From positions 1,798,001-1,862,000 of the forward strand of contig NZ_VFMU01000001.1 of NCBI RefSeq assembly GCF_006715225.1: 64,000 nt of DNA. Direction: 5' to 3'. This document shows positions 40,951 to 49,476 of this stretch, one piece after another. Both the position numbers and the translations under genes were made by a program. Source of the stretch: Arthrobacter sp. SLBN-112 (GTDB taxonomy: Bacteria > Actinomycetota > Actinomycetes > Actinomycetales > Micrococcaceae). Under the pieces are notes generated by a model. It was not told the origin of the DNA. It made no database searches and was given only the letters and a program-made list of their open reading frames with translations. Numbering within the stretch: position 1 is the stretch's first letter; each line of letters opens with the position of its first letter.

Positions 40951-43814
40951 TGCCCCTGGACCTCGCTCCGGTGCCGCAAGGGCGCCGGAGCAGCTACCGG
41001 GTTGCCCTGCGGCTGGCACGCCGCGACATCGCACGGCACCGGGGACGGTCGCTCCTCATCGTGCTGCTGATCATGCTGCCCGTGGCGGGAATGACGGGCG
41101 CCGCCACCCTCTACCAGAGCTCGCAGCGGACACCGGGGGAGATCGTCAGCTACGAACTGGGCAATACCCAGGCCAGGTTCAGCGTCCTGCCGGTGCCCAG
41201 TGCGGACTCCTTCCAGGATCCGCTCAATGACGGCGTGGTCGCCTCCAGTACTGGCCGGTTCGACCCTGATTTCCAGCGAACGGACCCTTTCGACGCCATC
41301 CCGGCAGGCTACGACGTCCTGCCGCAGCGCCTGCTCCAGCTGACCACCGGCGTGGGGGAAGCCCTTGTTTCACTGCAGGGCCGCGAAGTGGATGCACTCA
41401 ATCCGGCCTTCACCGGTAAATTCAGCCTCCTGGCCGGGCGGGCCCCGAGCGGCGGGACGGAGGTGCTTGCTTCGCCCGGGCTGATGACGCGTTTCCACCT
41501 CACCTTCGGGCAGGAATTTGCGACGTCGGCAGGCACCTTCGTCCCGGTGGGCACCATCCGCGATGCCGGCGTTTCAGACGGCAACAGCATCCTGTACCTG
41601 CGGGCAGGCCAAGTGCCCGCTGACCTGGCCCAGGGGCCGCTGACCCGCCAGTCCGTGTCCTACTACCTGGTGGGCCCGGACCCGGTCACCTGGCCGCAGG
41701 TCAGGGAAGCCAACAGTAAAGGCGTGGGCGTGCTGTCCCGCAGCGTGGTGCTGAACCCGCCGTCCCGTGAGGAACGGACCGTCGCCGGTTCCCTTCCACG
41801 GGATGATTCGACGGAAGCGGTGGCAATCTACGCCAGTTTCGGGATGATCGGTGCACTGGCGCTGCTGGAGGTGGGCCTGCTGGCCGGTGCTGCCTTCGCC
41901 GTCGGCGCCAAGCAGCAGGTGCGTGAGCTGGCACTGCTGGCGTCCTCGGGCGCGGAAGGCGCCACCATCCGCGCTGTTGTCACCGCCGGGGGACTCTGGC
42001 TTGGCGGCCTTGCCGTTGCCGCGGGAGCCGCCGTGGGGCTGGGAGCTGCTGCCGTCCTCGTCCACGTGGTCCGGGCGAACGGATCCGCCCGGCTGCCGGG
42101 ACTGCATCCGGATTTCCTCCTGACAGCCGCAGCCATGGCCATGGGACTGGCATCCTGCGCAATCGCGGCCATGGTGCCTGCACGGCAGGTGTCCCGGCAG
42201 GCAGTGCTGGGTGCCCTGAAAGCGGGGCGGGCTCCCGCGGCGAAGAGCCGGCGGGCAACGCTGGCCGGCGCCGGTACGGTGGTGCTTGCCGCCGGGCTGT
42301 TGGCGGCCGGTTGGGTTTTGGGACGCTACACCAACGATCCGGACCGGCAGGCGGAGCAGCTGCCGCTGGTGGTCACACTGCTCATCCTCGGCGCCGTGCT
42401 GGCGGTAGTCGGCCTGGTGCTGCTGACCGGCTGGCTGGTCCTCCGCTTGACCTCCCGCATCCAGTGGATGCCGCTGCCCCTTCGGATGGCGGCCCGGGAT
42501 TCGGCGCGGAACCGCGGCCGCAGCGTTCCCGCGGTCGCGGCGGTACTCGCCGCCGCAACCCTGGCAAGCGCGGCCCTGGTTCTTTCTGCCAGCCAACAGG
42601 CGGGGCTGCGGGAGTCGCATTACTGGGGTGCGCTGGAAAACCAGGCGTACCTGCCGCTGGTCGTGGACCCGCCTGCATCAGCCGATGGCAGCAGGCAGCC
42701 GTCCGTCCGGATGGATGCCCACCAACTCTCCTCTGCGGTGGCAGATGCCCTGGGCACTGTTGAATCGACCCAGGTCATCACCGCGCCTGAGAGCCTGCGC
42801 AACTGCCCCGAGGGTCCCAGCGACCTCGCAATGCCCGCCCGGACGGCAACCTCCAACTGCCTGTTGTACTCATTGGCTAAACCTGCAGCCAACCAGTGCC
42901 CCAGGACGCCCAAGGGAAGGCTGCTGGACCCGGGCGACTGGCGGTGCCGCGGCTCCCTGGTCAACGAACAACCGTCCGGGCCGGCCATCCTGGTTGGCGG
43001 CGAGGAGGACATCAGGGCGGCGCTGGGCCGCAGCGCCACCCCGCAGGCCCTTGCGGTGCTGAACGCCGGCGGGATGGTGGTGACCAACCCGGTGTTCGTC
43101 AGTGACGGAAGGGTACTGCTGGAGGGGAAGGATGTGCGGACCCACGAGCCGGCATCTTCGGGGCCCGGCACCGTCCACGCAACCGTCAGGAGCGACTCCC
43201 TTGCAGCGGCAGTGCTGGAACCGGCTGTCCCCGTGCCCTACTACGGCGTGGTCTCCCGTGAAACCGCGGAACGCCTGGACCTCCACGTGGCCCCCGCCGG
43301 AGTGCTCGTGCAGCTTTCGACCTACCCCTCCGAGGCTGCGGCGGATGCAGCCTCAGCTGCGGCCGCCGCTGTCTACGGGCAGCCCGGCATGCCTTTCCAG
43401 CCGGAAGAGGGCATCTCGCAGGCACATCAGTGGATCACCTGGTCCATCGTGGCCGCGGCTGCACTCATCACCTTCAACGCGGCGGGCATTACCACTGGGC
43501 TGTCGATGGCAGATGCCCGGAAGGACCATGCGGTCCTGGCCGGCGTCGGTGCCTCGCCACGGCTGCGCAAGGCGCTTGCCGGGTCGCAGGGACTGTTCAC
43601 CAGCGGGGTCGGAGCGGCCCTGGGAACGCTGGCGGGATCGGTGCCCGCGGTCCTGCTGGCCCTGTCCACCGACATGCGGACAGCCCTTGAGGTTCCCTGG
43701 CTGCAATTGTCCGCACTCATTGCGGCAGTACCTTTGACGGCTGCCGCGCTCGCCTGGGTTTTTACCCGCCCCGGGCTGCCGCTGCAGCGACGCGGGTGGA
43801 TCCAGCGGCATTAG
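40950..43814 (+). CDS. FtsX-like ABC transporter permease
   Basis: 954 residues from ATG 40950 (TGATG overlap with the ATPase gene). An N-terminal helix (SLLIVLLIMLPVAGMTG) precedes an extracellular domain of about 230 residues. Helices follow at about 290-410 (first FtsX unit), then two more at about 430-490. A second extracellular domain (about 540-800) precedes three C-terminal helices of the second FtsX unit. This long two-FtsX layout is common in actinobacterial and firmicute antibiotic-resistance or peptide-sensing transporters. The substrate is unknown; the PadR gene suggests induction by a small hydrophobic ligand. Confidence 0.92.
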   Translation: MPLDLAPVPQGRRSSYRVALRLARRDIARHRGRSLLIVLLIMLPVAGMTGAATLYQSSQRTPGEIVSYELGNTQARFSVLPVPSADSFQDPLNDGVVASSTGRFDPDFQRTDPFDAIPAGYDVLPQRLLQLTTGVGEALVSLQGREVDALNPAFTGKFSLLAGRAPSGGTEVLASPGLMTRFHLTFGQEFATSAGTFVPVGTIRDAGVSDGNSILYLRAGQVPADLAQGPLTRQSVSYYLVGPDPVTWPQVREANSKGVGVLSRSVVLNPPSREERTVAGSLPRDDSTEAVAIYASFGMIGALALLEVGLLAGAAFAVGAKQQVRELALLASSGAEGATIRAVVTAGGLWLGGLAVAAGAAVGLGAAAVLVHVVRANGSARLPGLHPDFLLTAAAMAMGLASCAIAAMVPARQVSRQAVLGALKAGRAPAAKSRRATLAGAGTVVLAAGLLAAGWVLGRYTNDPDRQAEQLPLVVTLLILGAVLAVVGLVLLTGWLVLRLTSRIQWMPLPLRMAARDSARNRGRSVPAVAAVLAAATLASAALVLSASQQAGLRESHYWGALENQAYLPLVVDPPASADGSRQPSVRMDAHQLSSAVADALGTVESTQVITAPESLRNCPEGPSDLAMPARTATSNCLLYSLAKPAANQCPRTPKGRLLDPGDWRCRGSLVNEQPSGPAILVGGEEDIRAALGRSATPQALAVLNAGGMVVTNPVFVSDGRVLLEGKDVRTHEPASSGPGTVHATVRSDSLAAAVLEPAVPVPYYGVVSRETAERLDLHVAPAGVLVQLSTYPSEAAADAASAAAAAVYGQPGMPFQPEEGISQAHQWITWSIVAAAALITFNAAGITTGLSMADARKDHAVLAGVGASPRLRKALAGSQGLFTSGVGAALGTLAGSVPAVLLALSTDMRTALEVPWLQLSALIAAVPLTAAALAWVFTRPGLPLQRRGWIQRH

Positions 43815-43907
43815 GACACACAATTGGGTCTTTTTGATCGCGGCGATCAGGCCTACGGTGGGTTCCGGGAGCCGCCCGCCGGGCGGCGGAACTTACGGAG
43901 GAACGCC

Positions 43908-44192
43908 ATGACAACACATGTTGCCGACTGCAGTGTCACCCGTTGCTCATTCAACGACCACGAAGGCTGCACCGCGCACGCCATCACTGTTGGCGGAAGC
44001 CAGGACCATGCATCCTGCGCCACTTTCATCGAGACCGGCATCCACGGCGGCCTGCCCAAGGTGCTGGCGGATGTCGGTGCATGCCAGCGCGCCGAGTGCG
44101 TCCACAACGAGCACCTGATGTGCAATGCCCCGGAGGTGCACGTGGGGCCCGGCGCCGACAACGCCGACTGCCTCACCTACGCCCACGCCTGA
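43908..44192 (+). CDS. DUF1540 protein, two tandem Cys-rich repeats
   Basis: 94 residues from ATG 43908 (GGAGGA 6 bases upstream). Two copies of the DUF1540 motif are visible: CSVTRCSFNDHEGCTAHAI...CATF and CQRAECVHNEHLMCNAPEV...CLTY. Each has four cysteines in the pattern C-x4-C-x7-C-...-C, suggesting two small metal-binding (probably zinc) knuckles. Function is undefined for the family. It is a single gene 93 bases after the permease, ended by a hairpin. Confidence 0.9.
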   Translation: MTTHVADCSVTRCSFNDHEGCTAHAITVGGSQDHASCATFIETGIHGGLPKVLADVGACQRAECVHNEHLMCNAPEVHVGPGADNADCLTYAHA

Positions 44193-44217
44193 CTGTCCCT
44201 GCCCATGACCCTCACGC

Positions 44218-44249
44218 AGGCTCCCGCCCGGAATCCTGGACGGGAGCCT
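44218..44249 (+). terminator. terminator after the DUF1540 gene
   Basis: Stem AGGCTCCCG / CGGGAGCCT around a loop of about 14 bases, 26 bases after the stop, followed by TT. Confidence 0.75.
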
Positions 44250-44277
44250 TCGATGTGCCGCCGCCCGCCGTCGGCCA

Positions 44278-44293
44278 CGTGATCCTGCTCATT
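44278..44293. promoter_or_regulatory. weak CRP/GlxR-like site upstream of cstA
   Basis: CGTGATCCTGCTCATT fits GTGA-N6-TCAC with one mismatch, about 125 bases before cstA. cstA is a known CRP target in other bacteria. Only a suggestion. Confidence 0.25.
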
Positions 44294-44416
44294 CGGCGCC
44301 GGCTCACCGCCGCTCGCCGCACAGCCCGGCGCCCCGCCGCCGTCGGGCGTTCCCGGAATGTTACCCCTTGGTAGGGTTCCCAGTAGCAAAAGTGGGAAAT
44401 CTCTCAAGGAGGAGAC

Positions 44417-46714
44417 ATGGCCGAAGTGCCTGACCAGCGGAAGAACGGATCCCGGGCGGAGGGAGGACTGGCGACGGACCCGGATCTTCCCCCGCCCGCT
44501 GTGGACAAGGCACGGCTTGAGGCCGAGGACCGGAGGTGGACGCCGGGCAAGATCGCCCTCTGGGCCGCGATCGCACTCCTGGGCGGGGTCGCATGGTTCA
44601 TGCTGGCGATCGTCCGCGGGGAAACCGTCAATGCCATCTGGTTCGTCTTTGCCTCCGTGTGCACGTACCTGATCGGGTACCGCTTCTACTCCAAGGTGAT
44701 CGAGCGCTACATCACCAAGCCTGACGACCGCCGCGCCACCCCTGCCGAATACAAGGCCGACGGCAAGGACTACGTCCGTACGGACCGCAACGTCCTGTTC
44801 GGCCACCACTTTGCCGCCATCGCCGGCGCGGGCCCGCTGGTGGGCCCGATCATCGCGGCCCAGATGGGGTATCTCCCCGGCACCATCTGGATCATTCTCG
44901 GCGTCGTCCTCGCCGGCGCAGTCCAGGACTACCTGGTCATGTTCTTTTCCATGCGCCGCGGCGGCCGCTCCCTCGGCCAGATGGCCCGCGAGGAACTCGG
45001 TATCATCGGCGGCACTGCCGCCCTCATCGCCACCCTGCTGATCATGGTGATCATCGTGGCCATCCTGGCGCTCGTCGTCGTCAACGCCCTGGGTGAAAGC
45101 CCGTGGGGCGTATTCTCCGTGGGAATGACCATCCCCATCGCCCTGTTCATGGGCGTCTACCTCCGCTTCCTGCGCCCCGGCAAGGTCATGGAGGTCTCGA
45201 TCATCGGTTTCGTCCTCCTCATGGCGGCCATCATCGGCGGCGGCCTGGTGGCCCAGACGGAATGGGGCGCCACTGTATTCCACCTGGACAAGGTGACCAT
45301 TGCCTGGGGCCTCCTTATCTACGGCTTCATCGCAGCGGTCCTGCCCGTGTGGCTGCTGCTGGCCCCGCGCGACTACCTCTCCACCTTCATGAAGATCGGC
45401 GTCATTGTGATGCTCGCGCTGGCCATCATCGTGGTCCGGCCCGAAGTCAGCGTCCCGGCCTTCAGTGAATTCGCCAGCCGCGAGAACGGACCGGTGTTGT
45501 CCGGCGCCCTGTTCCCCTTCCTGTTCGTCACCATCGCCTGCGGTGCTTTGTCCGGTTTCCATGCCCTGATTTCCTCCGGCACCACCCCCAAGCTGGTGGA
45601 GAAGGAACGGCAGACCCGGTACATCGGGTATGGCGGAATGCTGATGGAATCCTTCGTGGCCATCATGGCGCTGGTGGCAGCCATCTCGATCGACCGCGGC
45701 CTCTACTTCGCCATGAACGCCCCCGCAGCCCTGACGGGCGGGACCGTGGAAACGGCAGCAACCTGGGTCAACAGCCTGGGCCTGAGCGGCGTCAACATCA
45801 CGCCCGGCATACTGACCGAAACGGCGGCGAACGTTGGGGAGCAGAGCATCGTCTCCCGCACCGGCGGCGCGCCCACGCTGGCCGTGGGGCTGGCGCACAT
45901 CATGCAGCAGTTCATCGGCGGGACGGCCATGATGGCGTTCTGGTACCACTTCGCCATCATGTTCGAGGCACTCTTCATCCTCACCGCCGTGGACGCCGGC
46001 ACGCGCGTTGCCCGTTTCATGCTGCAGGACTCGATCGGCAACTTCGTCCCCAAGTTCAAGGAAGCCTCCTGGCGCCCGGGAGCCTGGCTCTGCACGGCCA
46101 TCATGGTGGCTGCCTGGGGTGCCGTGCTGCTGATGGGCGTGACCGATCCACTGGGCGGCATCAACACCCTCTTCCCGCTGTTCGGTATCGCCAACCAGTT
46201 GCTGGCCGCCATCGCGCTGGCTGTATGCCTGGCGATCGTCGCCAAGCGCGGCACCTTCAAGTACCTGTGGATCGTTGCCCTGCCGCTGACCTTCGCCGCC
46301 GTGGTCACCATCACTGCCAGCTTCCAGAAGATCTTCTCGCCCGTCCCCGCCGTGGGGTACTTCGCCAACAACGCCGCCTTCAGCAAGGCGCTGGCCGACG
46401 GCAAGAAGGAGTTCGGCACCGCCAAGACCGTGGCCGCCATGGAAGCCGTGGTCCGCAACACCGCAATCCAGGGCTGGCTGTCCGTGATCTTCGTAGTGCT
46501 CACCATCATCGTGATCGCGACGGCGGTGCTCGCCACCGTCAAGGCCTTCCGCGACAGGGCGGCCGGGAGAGCCACCACGGACAACGAGGACCCGGCAGTT
46601 CCTTCGCGGGTCTTCGCCCCCGCGGGGCTGGTGCCGACAACGGCCGAACGGGAACTGGCAGCCGAATGGGAAAGGGTGCCCGCAGAAGCACGGCTTGAAC
46701 GGGCCGGGCACTGA
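44417..46714 (+). CDS. cstA: carbon starvation protein A, pyruvate/peptide transporter
   Basis: 765 residues from ATG 44417 (AAGGAGG 6 bases upstream). About 16-18 membrane helices after a cytoplasmic N-terminus of about 45 residues. Characteristic CstA blocks are visible: YRFYSKVIERYITKPDDRRATPAE, FGHHFAAIAGAGPLVGPIIA, LGAVQDYLV-like AGAVQDYLVMFFSMRRGGRS, SGFHALISSGTTPKL and GGTAMMAFWYHFAIMFEALF. Enterobacterial CstA and BtsT take up pyruvate and possibly peptides during starvation. The next gene, a YbdD/YjiX protein, overlaps its stop by one base and is a required partner in E. coli. Confidence 0.97.
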   Translation: MAEVPDQRKNGSRAEGGLATDPDLPPPAVDKARLEAEDRRWTPGKIALWAAIALLGGVAWFMLAIVRGETVNAIWFVFASVCTYLIGYRFYSKVIERYITKPDDRRATPAEYKADGKDYVRTDRNVLFGHHFAAIAGAGPLVGPIIAAQMGYLPGTIWIILGVVLAGAVQDYLVMFFSMRRGGRSLGQMAREELGIIGGTAALIATLLIMVIIVAILALVVVNALGESPWGVFSVGMTIPIALFMGVYLRFLRPGKVMEVSIIGFVLLMAAIIGGGLVAQTEWGATVFHLDKVTIAWGLLIYGFIAAVLPVWLLLAPRDYLSTFMKIGVIVMLALAIIVVRPEVSVPAFSEFASRENGPVLSGALFPFLFVTIACGALSGFHALISSGTTPKLVEKERQTRYIGYGGMLMESFVAIMALVAAISIDRGLYFAMNAPAALTGGTVETAATWVNSLGLSGVNITPGILTETAANVGEQSIVSRTGGAPTLAVGLAHIMQQFIGGTAMMAFWYHFAIMFEALFILTAVDAGTRVARFMLQDSIGNFVPKFKEASWRPGAWLCTAIMVAAWGAVLLMGVTDPLGGINTLFPLFGIANQLLAAIALAVCLAIVAKRGTFKYLWIVALPLTFAAVVTITASFQKIFSPVPAVGYFANNAAFSKALADGKKEFGTAKTVAAMEAVVRNTAIQGWLSVIFVVLTIIVIATAVLATVKAFRDRAAGRATTDNEDPAVPSRVFAPAGLVPTTAERELAAEWERVPAEARLERAGH

Positions 46715-46917
46715 TGAGCGCCGGCATGGCCCTGGTGGCCAATGGATTCCGCGGCTTCGCCCGTTACCTGGGCGGAGTCATGGGCGCGGACGCCTATGCC
46801 AAGTACCTGGAACACCACAGGGCGGCCGGGCACCAGGAACCACCCCTCACTGAACGCCAGTTCTGGCGGGACCGCACGGACCGCCAGGACGCCAACCCGC
46901 AGGGGAGGTGCTGCTGA
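46714..46917 (+). CDS. YbdD/YjiX family small protein
   Basis: 67 residues from ATG 46714 (TGATG overlap with cstA). Typical family sequence: the GFARYLGGVMGADAYAKYLEHHR core and the C-terminal LTERQFWRDRTDRQDANPQGRCC, where the 'RCC' end is conserved. In E. coli YbdD and YjiX are needed for activity of CstA and BtsT respectively. It presumably supports the transporter encoded upstream at the membrane. Confidence 0.93.
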   Translation: MSAGMALVANGFRGFARYLGGVMGADAYAKYLEHHRAAGHQEPPLTERQFWRDRTDRQDANPQGRCC

Positions 46918-46996
46918 TTGAGCCGGCAGCGGACAAGCCCGCCACAGGCCTTCATGGGTGGACCCCGGGGCGGATGGGCCGTGAGAGTATGAACGC

Positions 46997-47623
46997 ATGA
47001 GCGATCCCAATGACACTCAGGCACCTGAGGACCTCCCGGTAGAAGGCACTCCCGTTGACGACACCCAGGACCCGGTACAGGTTCCGTCCGCCGTGGACGG
47101 CAAGCCCCGGGGCAGCAGCCTGCAGGACTTGGTGGACGAGCCGGCCAAGGTGATGCGGATCGGCACCATGATCCGGCAACTGCTTGAAGAGGTGAAGTCC
47201 GCGCCGCTGGACGACGCTGCGAGGGGCAGGCTGGCGGCCATCCATGCGCGTTCCATCAAGGAGCTGGAGGACGGGCTTGCGCCCGAGCTCGTGGCGGAAC
47301 TGGACAGGATCAACCTGCCGTTCTCCAATGAGGCCACCCCCTCCGATGCCGAGCTTCGGATCGCCCAGGCCCAGCTGGTGGGCTGGCTGGAGGGCCTGTT
47401 CCACGGGATCCAGACCGCCATCGCCGCACAGAACGCCGCCCGCGAACACGCCGCAGCGCAGCTGCAGCTTCGCCAGTTGCCGCCGGGCACCATGATTGCC
47501 CCCGGCGTCGTCATTGGCGAAAACGGTGAGCCGCAGCGTGCCCCGGCCGGGGCACGCCCCGGTCCGCAGGCACGGCCCGGCCAGCGTGACGACCCGGACC
47601 ACGGTCCCGGGCAGTACCTGTAG
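46997..47623 (+). CDS. bpa: bacterial proteasome activator (Bpa/PafE)
   Basis: 208 residues from ATG 46997. The central part (about 40-165) is the helical Bpa fold (LQDLVDEPAKVMRIGTMIRQLLEEVK, LDRINLPFSNEATPSDAELRIAQAQLVGWLEGLFHGIQ). The C-terminal end GQYL is the gate-opening motif that docks between proteasome alpha subunits. Bpa forms a dodecameric ring and lets the 20S proteasome degrade unfolded proteins without ATP. No proteasome genes are in the window. The acidic N-terminus is probably disordered. Confidence 0.95.
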   Translation: MSDPNDTQAPEDLPVEGTPVDDTQDPVQVPSAVDGKPRGSSLQDLVDEPAKVMRIGTMIRQLLEEVKSAPLDDAARGRLAAIHARSIKELEDGLAPELVAELDRINLPFSNEATPSDAELRIAQAQLVGWLEGLFHGIQTAIAAQNAAREHAAAQLQLRQLPPGTMIAPGVVIGENGEPQRAPAGARPGPQARPGQRDDPDHGPGQYL

Positions 47624-47630
47624 GTTCCGC

Positions 47631-48074
47631 TTGGGCCTTTTCAGCGCCGCCCGGCAGGGGCGCAAAGATGACGCGGAATTGGGCAAGGGGTTGTGGCGCC
47701 GCGCGCACGACCGCTTCCAACGGGGACTTGACCGCTTCCACCAGGTGCTCGAGGGCGTGGAGGACGACCAGCTGTACGGCGAACTGCTTGAGATCGCCAA
47801 CGAACTGGCTGCCCTCCTGCAGCGCGTCCGGGCGGTGTGCATGGAGGCGCAGCGGCGTGCGCCCAGCGAGGGCCTGGACATACCGGCAGGCCTGGCGGAC
47901 GTGCACCGGTCCCTGTCCAAGGCCGGCAATTCGCTCGCCACCACCGCCGAAGCGGCGGCAATGCTTCGGCTCGCCGTGGGCCCGGTGCCGGTGGGTGCCG
48001 CGTCGGTGCGGCGCCGGGCTGACGCCGTGTTCCAGCAGGTGGACGACGCCGAGAGGCGGCTTCGCGGGGACTAG
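47631..48074 (+). CDS. conserved helical protein downstream of bpa
   Basis: About 147 residues if the TTG at 47631 is the start, giving the plausible N-terminus MGLFSAARQGRKDDAELGKG; the TTG is 8 bases after the bpa stop. The sequence is almost wholly helical (AHDRFQRGLDRFHQVLEGVE, LLEIANELAALLQRVRAVCMEAQ) with no membrane segment, and ends with a charged amphipathic helix. Not recognised. Position suggests co-expression with the proteasome activator. The start codon is an inference, as no ATG or GTG lies at a suitable place. Confidence 0.7.
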   Translation: MGLFSAARQGRKDDAELGKGLWRRAHDRFQRGLDRFHQVLEGVEDDQLYGELLEIANELAALLQRVRAVCMEAQRRAPSEGLDIPAGLADVHRSLSKAGNSLATTAEAAAMLRLAVGPVPVGAASVRRRADAVFQQVDDAERRLRGD

Positions 48075-48092
48075 CTGGTCCGATGCCTCGAA

Positions 48093-48120
48093 AATATTCC
48101 CTGTTGGGCAGGAGAATATT
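48093..48120. promoter_or_regulatory. A/T-rich inverted repeat upstream of the aldo/keto reductase
   Basis: AATATTC and GAATATT arms enclose 14 bases that themselves contain CCTG/CAGG pairing. A/T arms stand out in this GC-rich region, 72 bases before the reductase start. It may be an operator or hairpin. Confidence 0.4.
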
Positions 48121-48191
48121 GCGGTTAAGCGGGTGGCTTACATCGACCCAAACGGGGGCGTGGCGCGGGGGACGTTTGGCAGGATGAAGGA

Positions 48192-49037
48192 ATGACTTCT
48201 TCACCTACCTTGACTTTCAACGACGGAAACACGATCCCCCAGCTCGGCTACGGTGTGTGGCAGGTTGAGGACGACGTGGCTGAAAAGGTTGTCCGCCAGG
48301 CGTTTGAAGCCGGCTTCCGCCACATCGACACTGCGAAGATTTACGGCAATGAGGCAGGGGTTGGCCGTGCCATCGCCAGCTCCGGCCTCTCCCCGGAACA
48401 GATTTTCATCACCACCAAGCTGTGGAACGCGGACCAGGGGTATGAGTCCACCCTCGCCGCCTTCGAGGAATCCATGACCCGGCTTGGCCTCGAAACGCTG
48501 GATCTCTACCTGATCCACTGGATGCAGCCCAAGCAGGACAAGTACGTTGACACCTGGAAGGCGCTGATCGAACTCCAGAAGCGCGGCCGCGTCAAGTCCA
48601 TCGGCGTCTCCAACTTCACCGCCGAGGGCCTGCAGCGCCTGATCGACGAAACCGGAGTGGTTCCGGCCATCCACCAGATCGAGCTGCACCCGTACTTCAA
48701 CCAGCGTGAACTGCGGGACTTTGGAGCCGAAAAGGGCATCCTGACCCAGGCTTGGTCTCCGCTGGGCCAGGGCGGGGAACTGCTGCAGGACCCTGTTGTC
48801 GCCTCGATCGCTGCGAAGCACCAGGCCACCCCTGCCCAGGTGGTCATCGCATGGCACCTCGCCATCGGCAACGTGGTCATCCCCAAGTCCGTCACCGAGT
48901 CCCGGATCAAGGAGAACTTCGCGGCACTTGAGGTTTCCCTGGACGCTGAGGACGTTGAAGCCATCAACAACCTGGACCGGACCGCCAGCGGCGAAGGCCG
49001 CATTGGACCCGATCCCGCGGTCTCCGACTTCGCGTAA
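48192..49037 (+). CDS. aldo/keto reductase (2,5-diketo-D-gluconate reductase-like)
   Basis: 281 residues from ATG 48192 (GAAGGA just upstream). Catalytic tetrad is intact: Asp and Tyr in GFRHIDTAKIYGNEAGVG, Lys in FITTKLWNADQG and His in LYLIHWMQP. The NADPH-binding C-terminus has IPKSVTESRIKENF. Members reduce carbonyls such as diketogluconate or methylglyoxal. It is a single gene followed by a strong terminator; the natural substrate is not evident. Confidence 0.95.
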   Translation: MTSSPTLTFNDGNTIPQLGYGVWQVEDDVAEKVVRQAFEAGFRHIDTAKIYGNEAGVGRAIASSGLSPEQIFITTKLWNADQGYESTLAAFEESMTRLGLETLDLYLIHWMQPKQDKYVDTWKALIELQKRGRVKSIGVSNFTAEGLQRLIDETGVVPAIHQIELHPYFNQRELRDFGAEKGILTQAWSPLGQGGELLQDPVVASIAAKHQATPAQVVIAWHLAIGNVVIPKSVTESRIKENFAALEVSLDAEDVEAINNLDRTASGEGRIGPDPAVSDFA

Positions 49038-49086
49038 CCCGCGACGGCGGCACCGGCCCAACAGGCCGGGGAATCCGCCAAACCAA

Positions 49087-49131
49087 CGTCAGCCCGCGCT
49101 GCCGGCAACCGCCAGGCAGCGCGGGCTGACG
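49087..49131. terminator. terminator after the aldo/keto reductase
   Basis: Perfect 17-bp stem (CGTCAGCCCGCGCTGCC and its complement) with an 11-base loop, about 50 bases after the stop; it could also serve the convergent small gene at 49191. Confidence 0.8.
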
Positions 49132-49190
49132 CACTTAACGCCGGTGGTGCAGAACAGTAGCTGCTGGTCCCGGGCCTTTCCCGGCGCCGG

Positions 49191-49376
49191 TCAGGCAGCG
49201 ATCTGGACGTGCTCTACTGTGACGGCGTCCACCATGGCCCAGCTGTCTTCGCCATGGCAGTGGCGGCAGGCGAAGCGCTCGGCCTCTTCAAGCGTTTCAA
49301 AGACCTCTGAATGCGTGCGGCCGCAGTCGGCGTCAAAGTACGTTACGTGAAATTCCTGTATAGCTTGGGTTTCCAT
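49191..49376 (-). CDS. small hypothetical protein
   Basis: 61 residues from ATG 49376. Reads METQAIQEFHVTYFDADCGR, then THSEVFETLEEAERFACRHC and a short acidic end; three cysteines, no membrane segment. A beta-hairpin plus helix (HVTYFDADCGRTHSEVFETL, EEAERFACRHC) is likely. Not recognised. The gene stands alone. Confidence 0.65.
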   Translation of the reverse strand: METQAIQEFHVTYFDADCGRTHSEVFETLEEAERFACRHCHGEDSWAMVDAVTVEHVQIAA

Positions 49377-49476
49377 AAATCCAGTGTGCAACCGGGGTCT
49401 GACATTCTCAGGAACCAGCGCGCCGCGTGTTGCCGGGACCTGCTGCGGCGGCGGTTCTGCCGGCACACCTGGAGGG

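Noticed and set aside
44177..46711. Open frame of about 840 codons on the minus strand
   Set aside because: Antisense shadow of cstA; the translation is Gly/His/Asp-rich with no domain.
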